Source of the DNA: Sipunculus nudus
Taxonomy: Eukaryota; Annelida; Sipuncula; Golfingiida; Sipunculidae
DNA: 64,000 nucleotides
Reading direction: 5' to 3'
NCBI GenBank assembly: GCA_026874595.1
Contig: CM049311.1
Coordinates: 57,994,453 to 58,058,452 of the forward strand
Under the pieces are notes generated by a model. The model made no database searches and was not told where the DNA came from. It saw only the letters and a program-made list of their open reading frames with translations. This document shows, one piece after another, positions 1 to 10,669 of the stretch. The position numbers and the translations under genes were made by a program. Each line of letters starts with the position of its first letter. The stretch's first letter is position 1.

Positions 1-475
1 ATTTAAAGCCAGCTATTAACCTACCTTTTCTATAGAATTTATGTTTTTTTGGCTAACTCTGAATATACCTATCAATTAACTGTAGGTAATTCCTAGTGAG
101 AAAGGTTCTTATAACAAAAGGTGGTTGGTCACATATGTGCAGAAGTTGAAATGTCACTTGTTACAAAATGCCATTTGCAAAACCCTGGTTCATCTGACTT
201 GCCACCAGATGTCCTTGTTGCATGTGTTTGGATTATTATGGTTGGCTCCCACATGTTGTATTCATGTTGACTGTGGACATAAAAAAAAAGAACAGTCTGT
301 GTATCATGGTAACAATGTCATCTGGCCTGTATTTATGAAATAGGCTCCTTTAAGTGAGCTTGACACAACAAGGTATTACTGTATTATATGTCTCTCCTCC
401 CATGGGTTGAGACATACAGTGTTTGGTGTTTTAGCTGTGTCATTTTAACCACTCTTTTTTAGCAAACCTGTGAGC
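1..475. other. AT-rich spacer, nothing recognised
   Basis: No gene is supported here. A short open frame of 72 codons exists, but its translation is low-complexity and matches no family I know. A T-rich stretch precedes the first repeat element. Confidence 0.5.
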
Positions 476-1668
476 TTATGCGATGATGTGGTGTTGTCCG
501 GCGTCTGTCGTCCGTTGTCTGTTGTCTGTATGTTTACCCATACTACCTTGAAAATGGCAAGAGTTAGCATTACAAAATTTTATGCCAAAAATTAGTCATC
601 TAAAAAACTCTATCAGATTTTGCTTATTTTTTGGCTAACTGCATTTTCTTAGATTTTATGGGGAAAAAACTAAAAAATCTTTAAAAATCTTCTTCTCTGA
701 AACTGTTCAGCCAAATTGTCCAATATTTCACAGGAATGTTCCCTGGAACATTCTCTCTCAAGTTTATTCGAATGGTTTAAGTTCGGTGATTGTTGGCCAA
801 GTTACAGGAAGTTGAACTTAGTCATCTGTCCGAAAAAGCATACTAAAATTACAGTCTCAGAAACGGCCGGAGCTATCATCACCAAATTTTATGCCAGTGT
901 TGGTGACATGAGTCATATATGAAATTCAGGTATTGGTGGTGCCACCTGCTTTGACCTTTTTTGTACATTGGGTCATTGGTCATCTGTACATTACCCATAA
1001 TTTCTCAGGAATAGCAGGAGCTACCATCCCCAGATTTTATGCAATAATCTGTCACATATCAAATGTTGTGGCTTTCATCTTATTTTTTTGCTATCTGCAT
1101 TTACTTCGATTTTATAAGGAAAAAGCTGAAAAACCTTTAAAAGTCTTCTTCTTGTTAAAGGTGCAGCCAGATTGTTCAATATTTTACAGAAATGATCCCA
1201 GAGGCTAGCCCTCTCAAGTTTGTTCAAAGTAGACTGAGACAGCAATTTGTCACAGTTCACTCGGGGCAACTGCCTTTCTCACCTAAGCCTGGTCAGCCTC
1301 ATGCATCAGATCGACTCAAGGTAAGTTTGATGTATTGGCCTGATATTTTGACCTGTCTATGTGTCTTTGATGGCTTTCTCGATCACAAGACAGGTGTCGC
1401 CACCTACAATGACTTTTGCAAAGTGTATGTGCCTGCTTATTTCTACAGAGGATTTGATACATCAGCCTGAAATTGGGCATATTCATACATATCGAATATC
1501 TTTGTCATATACAAGACTGGTGATGCCACCTACAATAATTTTTGCACTGTGTGTTTCCCTGCTTATTTCTCAGGAAGGGTTTGATATATCATTCTGAAAT
1601 CGGGCATATGTTTATATCTCTGATAGCTTCGTTGTATACAAGACTGGTGGTGCCAGCTACAATCATTA
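476..1668. mobile_element. Repeat element 1 with GTCCG-rich left part
   Basis: The left part has a run of closely spaced GTCC/GTCG/GTTGTC steps (about 496-530). It is followed by degenerate internal repeats. The motif GCCACCTACAAT recurs near 1398, 1526 and, as GCCAGCTACAAT, near 1651, giving a period of about 125-128 bp; a related motif lies near 941. No transposase frame is visible, so this is probably a non-autonomous element or a composite. The left boundary is set by the start of the GTCCG-rich run and is approximate. The right boundary is where the next element's AGCTCAGCTGACTG signature begins. The several short open frames across it are not convincing genes. Confidence 0.5.
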
Positions 1669-3742
1669 GCTCAGCTGACTGTAAGTCATGTGAGCTATAG
1701 TCGTGGTCCATTGTCCGTCGTCCCTCTGTCCGTCTGTCCATCTGTTAGACTGGCATGTTTTGAAACCTTAAGACCTATGAATCCAAAATTTGGCATACTG
1801 TTAGATGTCACCAAAATCTCCTACCATACCAAAAAAATTGGGTCAATATGTCTTCGTTCCTTCGAGATAATTAGGAAAAACCTCAAATTTCCATTAAAAA
1901 CCTATTATCACACTTCAGGACTGCCTAATATCAAAACCACTAATCTGTTTTTCTTAATATTTACCAGAAGTAATCTCCTATATATTTCCTATATACATGC
2001 CAGAAATTAAGTCAGTTAAGTATAATTTCTTTAAGTTATGGGCCCAAACATAATGGACTTTGTAAAAAATGAGGAAAAATATTTACTCACTTAACATGAA
2101 CAATTTTGAAACTAGAGACTATTTTCCCAAGTATATAACTTTGTTTTAGTAAGATTCAATTGTTTACATAAAATTAGATCTGAATTTTTAAAATTTTTAA
2201 AGTTATTAGCATAAAAATAAAATCAGTACCTTAAATTTTGCCCAACTTTGACTCCGGCACTTTTTTTCCTGTAAGTAATATTGATTTAATTTTCACAGCA
2301 TGTAAACATAAGTATTAAATTTGTTTAAATCTGAAATTTGAAAATAAAAGCTTGAAAATTAGGCAAGTAATTGATTTTTTTCTTGAGGTTCTATTGTAGT
2401 CATTTGCTTTGCCCAGATGCAGGGTCCCACTCAAGGTCACTGGAAGTCAGCTTTGCCAGGGTTTCTGATTTGTTACAGTCACTGGGGGAGATCCCCTGCT
2501 GTGACAGGTGTACAGTTATTCTCATATCACCACCCCAATATCCCCCTCCCTAAACCCAACCCACCAAGTGTCAGCAGTAACTATTAAATTGTTTTCACTG
2601 TATCTCCTTAATTGTAATGCTGTTTCCACTCCAATATACAAAAACTTTCCTGGAAAAAGTAATTCGAGGTGTAATCCAGAAGATGCCATGTTGTGTTAAT
2701 GTAGCATTTTTAAAGAAATCAATTTTCTTTTAAATGATTTTAACAAATATAATTAAACCCATCAGTATGCTTAAATATATATGAAGTAAATTATGGATAA
2801 ATAAAGGCACAATTTTAAATGGTGAAATCTGAATCAAGTATTATTTTTAGATATTTATTGTTTTGCAAATTTATTTTTGTGATAAAAAAAGAAATAAACA
2901 TTTGTATGCATGATGTGGTGTTGTCTGACAAGATTTAGATTTATGATGATGCAATTTAGAATTATGAATCAACTTTTATATTCAGATATATATGTTATAT
3001 TGGAAATGTATAGAAATATAAACTTATAATGAAAAAAATTGATGTGATAAAAAAATGAGGTTCTAATACAAACATTTGTTCATTATTTTCCCCCTCAGCA
3101 GAATTGGAGATCAGGCTTTGTTTGCCCTGTATGTATATGCAGAAGTGTTGTTAATCTGACCATCTCCCCTCCCACCCCCTGCTGCCATTGATTCCTGTGC
3201 ACTGGGACATTAGTAAGCATTGTTGAATTAAGTGAAAATCCTATGCATATACACTATAATAATACAGATATGTTGTTCCTCCCACCATTCCACACCACCC
3301 ACCCCAACCCCCTACCACCATCAAGTCCTATCATCTGTGGACTGGGGACATTAGTTATATTTCAACTGTATACATTTCATAAAATAAAAAAATAAATAAA
3401 TTTAATAATATATATTATAAAAAAATAGATTCAATTAAACAAATGTGTAAACTACTGAAATGTCAACAGTTAATCAAAAAGTCAACTAATGATAATGGTA
3501 ATAGTACAGATCTATTGTTCACAAACTGCTCACATGCTTCAGTTTCAACATTAGGAAACGCATGGTCAGGTCACAAAATATTATTTGCAACAATATCTTG
3601 CTCATCAATACAAACCTATCATATAAACCAACCATGGCCTATATTACCTCTTCCTCTTAAATTTTATCTCCATTTGATATTATTTTAGAATTTACCTTCA
3701 AGGTCAACTTCAGCTGAGCACAGTGACCCATGGGTCCCTTGT
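1669..3742. mobile_element. Repeat element 2, copy of the AGCTCAGCTGACTG family
   Basis: The left end carries GCTCAGCTGACTG (1669-1681), then TCATGTGAGCTATAG and a GTCCGTCGTCC-rich run. The right end carries TCAGCTGAGC (ending 3719), the inverse of the left end, followed by the 12-bp palindrome GACCCATGGGTC (3725-3736) and CTTGTT. The same ordered signatures bound the element at 6551-8800, so the two are treated as copies of one family. The interior differs from that copy: it lacks the 340-bp tandem units and is AT-rich. It also holds two diverged copies of a C-rich stretch ending in GGGACATTAGT (about 3160-3215 and 3270-3355). It may have been invaded by other sequence. Confidence 0.5.
3443..3688 (+). 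pseudogene. Possible decayed LINE endonuclease fragment
   Basis: An 81-codon open frame contains TDLLFTNCS followed about 15 residues later by WSGHKILFATIS. This order resembles the C-terminal part of APE-type endonucleases of non-LTR retrotransposons, where a DLxFTN-like motif precedes an SDHxxI/V motif. Here the SDH aspartate position reads G (SGH), so the catalytic motif would be broken. The remainder (before about residue 15 and after about residue 60) shows nothing recognisable. The frame sits inside repeat element 2. This is a weak, motif-level resemblance and could be chance; no reverse transcriptase follows it. Confidence 0.25.
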
Positions 3743-4170
3743 TTTTGTGTTGTGTGCACCCATGCCAGAATTTCAGCAGTGATGTTTGTGTAATTGTTTC
3801 TTATTCAAAATGTTTAGTACTTGCATTGTTCGTATACATGAAAAGTAATGGTCCAGCATTGAAGCATTATACCTGGTGTATTTCCTAATGCACAGGTTCA
3901 CATTAGGCCTGTAGGCCTTGTTTTTCATGGAATTTGAAATTTGAATTGTTTCTAACAATATCTGAGAGAAGTTTAAAAACTGGTGACCTTAACCTTCATC
4001 TTCAAAGTCAAGTCTTCAGAAATCAAGGATTTTTTTCAATCAAAACTTTTGAAGAGGTCCATATTTTTTTACTCAAACTTGGGGATTGGAGGCCCATAGG
4101 GATGGGAGACATATTTCTGTTTTTGCGATACAAAAACAACTAATTCTAGTTTGTCATGTGTTCATAGTGT
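3743..4170. other. Spacer between repeat elements
   Basis: AT-rich sequence with no supported gene. It separates the CTTGTT end of element 2 from the AACAGAATAT/TTGTATCC start of the next element. Confidence 0.4.
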
Positions 4171-5480
4171 AACAGAATATTAATTGTATCCCCAGATAAA
4201 GTTGGGATACTATGGTTTAAGCATGGTCATGATGCTTACGCAGAGTTTTCTTTAAGACGCAATAACTCAAAAAATTTTTCACAGATCTTTACTAAATTTG
4301 ACATGTGCATAGATATTGGTAAGAGGATGAAGCCTATTTAAAATGGGTTCATTACCTGCTACTAGGAGGGTGACCTTGACCTTATGAAGGTCCCATTTCA
4401 GGGAAAATCTCACAATTTCTTAATATCTCAATCTTGCATGGATTGATCCAAAAATCAAGTTGACCAAAGATCCATCCATACATTTGCTATGGTGAAAATT
4501 GCTCATCTCAGGAGTGGTTCAATGTAGTGGTCTGAAATTTGGCATGTACATCAATCTTGGAGATTTTGCTCGTAAAGCAGACAGGTGGTGCCACCTACCC
4601 TACTGTTTCATAGTATAAATTAATGCCCTTTTCTCAGGAATGATTTGCCGTATTGGCCTGATATTGTGCTTGTCTAAAGATCTTGCATACCACCATCTCA
4701 TGTTTAAGACTGTTGGCACCCTCTGCAATCATTTTCATGTGGCTTCCATCTGTACATTCACTTATGTAAAAATTGCATATATCTGAATGAGGAGTTGTTC
4801 AATGTGTTGGTCTGAAATTCAGCATGTTAATCCATCTTGGAGAGTTTTCTCATCAACCACCACCTACCTTACCGTTTTCATAGTATAAATTAATGCCCTT
4901 TTTCATGAATGATTTGCGGTATTGGCCTTAAATTATGCATGTCCATAGATCTTGGAGACCTCCATCTCACATTCAAGACTGGTGGTGCCATCTGCAATTG
5001 TTTTTGTGAAGTGTACATCCATACATTTGCTTCAGTTGAAAATTACTCATATCTGAGGAGTCTTACGATGTGTTTGTCTAGATTTGGCATATACATTCAT
5101 CTTGGAGAGTTTTCTCATAAAGCAGACAGGTTGTGCCACCTACCTTACTGTGTCCATAGTATAAATTAATGCTCTTTTCTCAGAAATGATTTGCAATATT
5201 GGCCTGAAATTGTGCATGACCATAGATCTTGGATACCTCCATCTCATATTCAAGACTGGATAATGCCATCTGCAATTTTTTGTGGGGCATGCATCTGTAC
5301 ATTTGTTTTAGTTGAAATTTGCTCAAATCTGAGGAATTGTTCAATGTGTCGGCTGCAATTTGGCATGTACATCCATCTTGGAGAGTTTTCTCTAGACTGG
5401 CCCAGTCACTGAAATGGCTCTTAATTGTTGCCTCTGACAGAGACACCTAACTTTCTCTCACTGTATCACACGTATAGTGT
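4171..5480. mobile_element. Repeat element 3, TTGTATCC family, about 275-bp internal units
   Basis: The left end TTGTATCCCCAGATAAAG (from 4184), then GGATACTATG, aligns by eye with the left end of the element at 9108. Internally the phrase ATAAATTAATGCCC/GCTC recurs near 4613, 4889 and 5161, so the unit is about 272-277 bp. Each unit contains a degraded form of the palindrome GGTGGTGCCACCT (for example about 4585, 4983, 5130) and the phrase TTGGCATGTACATCCATCTTGGAGAG in variants. The right end is uncertain; I place it near the change to non-repetitive sequence. No coding capacity is visible. Confidence 0.5.
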
Positions 5481-6550
5481 TGGTATCGCCACCTCTCGGT
5501 TACTTCTATAACTAATTTTACCACTCACTGACCCTCTAATTTAATTGACTGGAAAACTTGGGCCGTACCGGACAGTCAGTGCCATACATCACTGCCTTGC
5601 TGAACTAAGGTCTTTCCCAGTGACGTACAGAGTAATTATAGTGGTCTTTCCCAGAATCTTTTTTTTTTTAAACCAACATGGGTTATCCAGTAACCACCTG
5701 TTGTGGGCTTCTAGCTTGCTATTTATATACCCATTTTATCAGTCTTAATATTTTAAGGTCCTCAGCTATTTTGAGTACGATAAGACTTTTTAACACCATA
5801 TATAACCCTCAGCCTCAGTGAGTCAGAGTGTCACTGTTTATCAGACCATAGCTTTTCAAGGCAGGCTGGTTTGAAAATGTATCTCTAGCTCAGCCAATCA
5901 ACGTGACGAACTCAGTCATGTCATGTACCGGCTGGCTGAAACAATCAGCCTGTTGGCAACTTAACAGGGGCAGGACTGTCAAGTGTAACTTGAACGCTAA
6001 CAAATACACCGTACAAAATAGATGTGACATTGTCTACAATGCACTTTCATTTGGCCCATGGACTGTAGTGATGGACAGCAGAGATATATCATAGGACACG
6101 AAGGTCCATGTATGGACTTTCTGTAAGCATGATTTCAGTGCGAATGTTACCAAGTGGGTTGAGCTGTCTATTGCCATTTTGACCGCTGCTAGCGTCCACA
6201 TAGCATCGATGCCATTCACGGGAGACGTGACGGCCTGATATGCAAATGCATGGGAATCATCAGGAGCCTTGTGACCCCCTAATATTTAAATATCAGACGG
6301 GGGGATAAATTGTCAGGACTATGGCACCTGTGGTGCCAAGAAATGTCTAGTTAACACTGACTTTGAACATACCTGTTAAGTTATTGTACTCACAAATTAT
6401 AAAAAAATTATGTATAAAAAAAGAAAAGCTGCTTTTAATATTGCAATGTAACAGTTGTATTATTGTCCATCAGAGTTCTCTTTGCTTCACTTTGTTCCAC
6501 CTACCACAACAAAATTTTTCTTGAACATTTATGGACGTGTAGTCCTATTT
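5481..6550. other. Spacer, no gene recognised
   Basis: Mostly non-repetitive sequence between elements 3 and 4. A few open frames of 61-81 codons occur on both strands, overlapping each other, with no recognisable domain and no splice context that would favour one. Confidence 0.4.
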
Positions 6551-8800
6551 TTATTAGCTCAGCTGACTGTAAGTCATCTGAGCTATAGCGATCACTCTTT
6601 GTCCGTCGTCCGTCCGGCCGTCAGGCCATCCGGCCGTCTGTCCGTTAACAAGGCACAAATCGTAACCACTGGACCTGGAATCTTATTACTTCACATCTAG
6701 AGAGGTCCATGAAAAATCTCCTTGGAAACCTGGAATAAGGTCTCTGTTACCCATATCCTTTGAGCTATGGGGCCCCAAAGTACCCCCCAGAATAATGAAA
6801 AATTTCATACAAAAACTTCAATATCTCATTAACTACATCACTGATGGTCAATATTTTTGGCATACATATTGATCATGAGATGTTCCATCAGTTCCTGCAG
6901 ACTGGTGGCGCCACCTGCATTATTTTTATTTTTTACGATTTTTTTTCTCTATTTTTGAGACCTTTAAAAATGTGGACATCTATTAACAGGGCACAAATCG
7001 TAAAGACTGAACCTAGAATCTTCATTCTTGACATTCTGAGAGACCTATGAAAAGTCTCCATGGAAACCAGAAATTAGGTTTCTGTTACCCATATTCTTTG
7101 AGCTATGGGGCCCCAAAGTATCCCCCAGAAAAGTGAAAAATTTAAAAAAAAAATATTCAATATATGATTTACTACATCACTGATGGTCATGATTTTTTGC
7201 ATACATATTGATCATGAGATGTTTCATCAGTTTCTGCAGACTGGTGGCACCACCTGTATTTTTTTATTTTTTACGAATTTTTTTCTCTATTTTTGATACC
7301 TTTAAAAATGTGGACATCTGTTAACAGGGCACATATCGTAAAGACTGGACCTAGAATCTTAATTCTTGAAATTCTGAGAGGCCTATGAAAAGTCTCCATG
7401 GAAACCAGAAATTAGGTCTCTGTTACCCATATCCTTCGAGCTATGGGGCCCCAAAGTACCCCCCAGAGTGGTCAAAAATTTCATACAAAAACTTCAATAT
7501 CTGATTAACTACATCACTGATGGTCATGATTTTTGGCATACATATTGATCATGAGATGTTCCATCAGTTCCTGCAGACTGGTGGCGCCACCTGTATTTTT
7601 TTTTTATTTTTTAACGATTTTTTTTCTCTATTTTTGAGACCTTTAAGGATGTAGTTATCTGTCAACAGGGTTCAAATTGAACCTAGAATCTTCATTCTTG
7701 ACACACAGGGAGACCTATGATAAGTCTCCATGGAAACCTGAAATTAGGTCTCTGTTACCCATATCCTTTGAGCTATGGCACTAAGAAGTACAGCTCAGAA
7801 TAATGGAAAATTTGATACAAGAGCTGAAATATATGAACAACTAATGCAGAGATCACCATAATTGTTTGTATGGATATTGATCATGGAGTGTTTCATCAGT
7901 TTCTGCAGCCTGGTGGCACCACATATATTTGTTCAGGCTTTTTTTTAAAGTTATTTCTCTATTTTTGAGACCTTTAAAGATATGAACATCTGTTAACACG
8001 GCACAAATCATAACAACTGGACCTAGAATCTTCATTCTTTACACACAGGGAGACCCATGAAAAATCTCCATGGAAACCTGAAATTAGGTCTCTGTTACCC
8101 ATATCCATTAATCTGTATGGCTCGAAAATACCCCCCAGAATAATGAAAAATTTGATACAAAAACTCCAGTATCTCAATTACTACAACACTGATGCTCATA
8201 ATTTTTGGCATACATATTGATCATGACATGTTCCATCAGTTTTAGCAGACTGGGTGTGCCACCTCATTTTTTTTCAAATTTTTATAAATTATTTTCTCTA
8301 TTTTTGAGACCTTTAAAGATGTGGTTATCCGTCAACAGGGTACAAATTGTAACAACTGGACCTAGAATTTTCATTCTTGTCATGCAAGGAGGCCCATGAA
8401 AAGTGTCAATTTGTGTCATTGCCATGAAATTAGGTCTCTGTTACCCATATCCTTCAAGCTATAGGACTCCAAAGTATCCCTCAGAATAATGGAAAATTTG
8501 ATACAAAAGCTAAAGTATCTGAACAACTAATCCAGAGACCACCATGCTTCTTTGCATGGATATTGACCATTAAATGTTTTTATTAGTTTTTGCAGACTGG
8601 TGGAGCCACCTTTATTTTTTTAAAGTTTACAAATTTTTTCTCTATTTTTGAGATATATTAATACAGACACAATCTCAGCCTGTTGGTTAATCTGTTTGAT
8701 GCTTCAGTTGAATGGTTATATACTACCATTCAGATGATAAAATTTCCTTTTGCAAATCTCTTCCCAGTCAGCTGAGCGTCATGACCCATGGGTCACTTGT
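6551..8800. mobile_element. Repeat element 4, AGCTCAGCTGACTG family with six ~340-bp tandem units
   Basis: The left end holds GCTCAGCTGACTG (6557-6569), and the right end holds its exact inverse CAGTCAGCTGAGC (8765-8777) followed by the palindrome GACCCATGGGTC (8783-8794). The interior consists of six diverged tandem units of about 333-346 bp. They can be followed by the phrase TGATGGTCA near 6842, 7181 and 7518 and its variants near 7850, 8190 and 8535. Each unit repeats, in order, a 'GGACCTAGAATCTTCATTCTTGAC' type segment, 'TCTGTTACCCATATCC', 'CTGCAGACTGGTGG' with the palindrome GGTGGCGCCACC, and a T-rich stretch ending CTATTTTTGAGACCTTTAA. No transposase is seen. The architecture, with short inverted subterminal sequences around an internal tandem array, suggests a non-autonomous DNA element. 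The class is not assigned. Confidence 0.65.
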
Positions 8801-9107
8801 TGTGCCTTGACATGTATTTGTCTTTAAAAATATATGCTGGGTTATAAACCAATATTTTCTCCACATAAAAAAAATTTAGACGATACACATAAGTCTTTAC
8901 TGTGTTCAAACACTTAGTTTGCAAATTCACACATACATAAGGCTTTCTTGAGATTGTTGATTTGTCCTGGAAGTTGACCTAAAATCCTACAAGAAAGTAC
9001 AGTACCACTAACTTGTGTACATGTTCAGTTGCAGCTACAGGATGGCCCATTGTCATGTTTTGTTTGAGGTGGCCAAGTCACTATAAAACTTACTTGTTAT
9101 GCCATTA
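8801..9107. other. Spacer between elements 4 and 5
   Basis: About 300 bp of AT-rich sequence with no feature I can support. Confidence 0.4.
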
Positions 9108-10669
9108 TTGTATCCGCCAAAACAGAGTTTGTGGATACTATGTTTTCAGCTGCACGCCGCCCCCGTTGCCGCCCCCGCCGCCGCCGCGTAGGTGTCCGGA
9201 GAACTCCTCCGTAACCGCTGGGCGGAATTTTCCGAAACCCGGGATTATGTTCGGGTCACATGTGAACTGCTGCGCCCCGATTTTGTTTTGACCTCTGACC
9301 TTTCCTTTGCGCTCTGCGTCCGTTTGTGCGTCTGTTTCCACACATAAACCCACATATCTCGGGAACCGTTTGACTGATCAGGAAAATTTTTTTGCACAAA
9401 TGTAGCCCTCGGAGAGCATTATAACATACACCAAAAATGGTGGCGCCACCTGCAACCATGTTTGCACAGTGTCCATCTGTTCGTCTGCCTTGGGTTAAAA
9501 TCACTCATATCTCTGCAGTGACTTGACTAATTCACCTGAAATTCGGCATGCGTAAACATCCTGGATAGCTTTTCTGATTTTATGACAGGTGGCGCCACCT
9601 ACATTCACGTTTTAAGCTGCAGACATCCAAGCTCATATCTCGGGAACTGTTTGACCGATCAGGAAAATTCTTTTGCACAAATGTAGCCCTTGGAGAGCTT
9701 TATAACTTACACCAAAAATGGTGGTGCCACCTGCAACCATGTTTGCACAGTGTCCATCTGTTCGTCTGCCTTGGGTTAAAATCACTCATATCTCTGCAGT
9801 GACTTGACTAATTCACCTGAAATTTGGCATGCATATACATCCTGGATAGCTTTTCTGATTTTGTGACAGGTGGCGCCACCTACATTCACGTTTACACTGC
9901 AGACATCCAAGCTCATAACTCGGGAACCGTTTGATGGATCAGGAAAATTCTTCTGCACAAATGTAGCCCTTGGAGAGCTTTATAACATACACTAAAAATG
10001 GTGGCGCTACCTGCAACCATGTTTGCACAGTGTCCATCTGTTTGTCTGCCTTGGGTTAAAATCACTCATATCTCTGCAGTGACTTGACTAATTCACCTGA
10101 AATTTGGCATGCGTATACATCCTGGATAGCTTTTCTGATTTTATGACAGGTGGCGCCACCTACATTCACGTTTACGCTGCAGACATCCAAGCTCATATCT
10201 CAGGAACCGTTTGACCGATCAGGAAAATGTTTTTGCACAAATGTAGCCCTTGGAGAGCTTTATAACATACACCGAAAATGGTGGCACCACCTGCAACCAT
10301 GTTTGCACAGTGTCCATGTGTTCGTCTGCCTTGGGTTAAAAACACTCATATCTCTGCAGTGGTTTGACTAATTCACCTGAAATTTGGCATGCTTATACAT
10401 CCTGGATAGCTTTTCTGATTTTATGACAGGTGGCGCCACCTACAATCAAGTTTACGCTGCAGACATCCAAGCTCATATCTAGGGAACCGTTTGACCGATT
10501 GGGCCAAAGTTTTGCATGTGTATAGAGCTTTCTGGATTTTTTGGTAGGTAGCGCAACCTACATACACAATTTGGCTGCAGACATCCATGCTAATATGCAA
10601 CACTTCACCCGTTCCACTCTGATTTAGGCGGATACAAGTAGTCACTTGTCGACTACCCGTATTCTAGTT
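9108..10669. mobile_element. Repeat element 5, TTGTATCCGCC terminal inverted repeats and 280-bp tandem units
   Basis: The left terminus is TTGTATCCGCCAAAACAGAG (9108-9127). The right terminus, ending 10637, reads in reverse complement TTGTATCCGCC then TAAATCAGAG, so the two form an imperfect ~20-bp terminal inverted repeat. A short hairpin (GTAGTC...GACTAC, about 10638-10656) and TATTCTAGTT (10660-10669) follow; the latter also ends element 6. Inside, a tandem unit of 280-281 bp starts near 9361, 9642, 9922, 10202 and 10482 (four complete, one partial) with very little divergence. Each unit carries two phased copies of the palindrome AGGTGGCGCCACCT or a one-base variant. No protein-coding frame survives across it. 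Confidence 0.7.
9154..9188. repeat. CCG/GCC-rich stretch inside element 5
   Basis: A strongly GC-rich run of CCG and GCC triplets in an otherwise AT-rich window. It lies just inside the left terminus of element 5, and the equivalent place in element 6 has a decayed, less GC-rich version. Confidence 0.75.
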
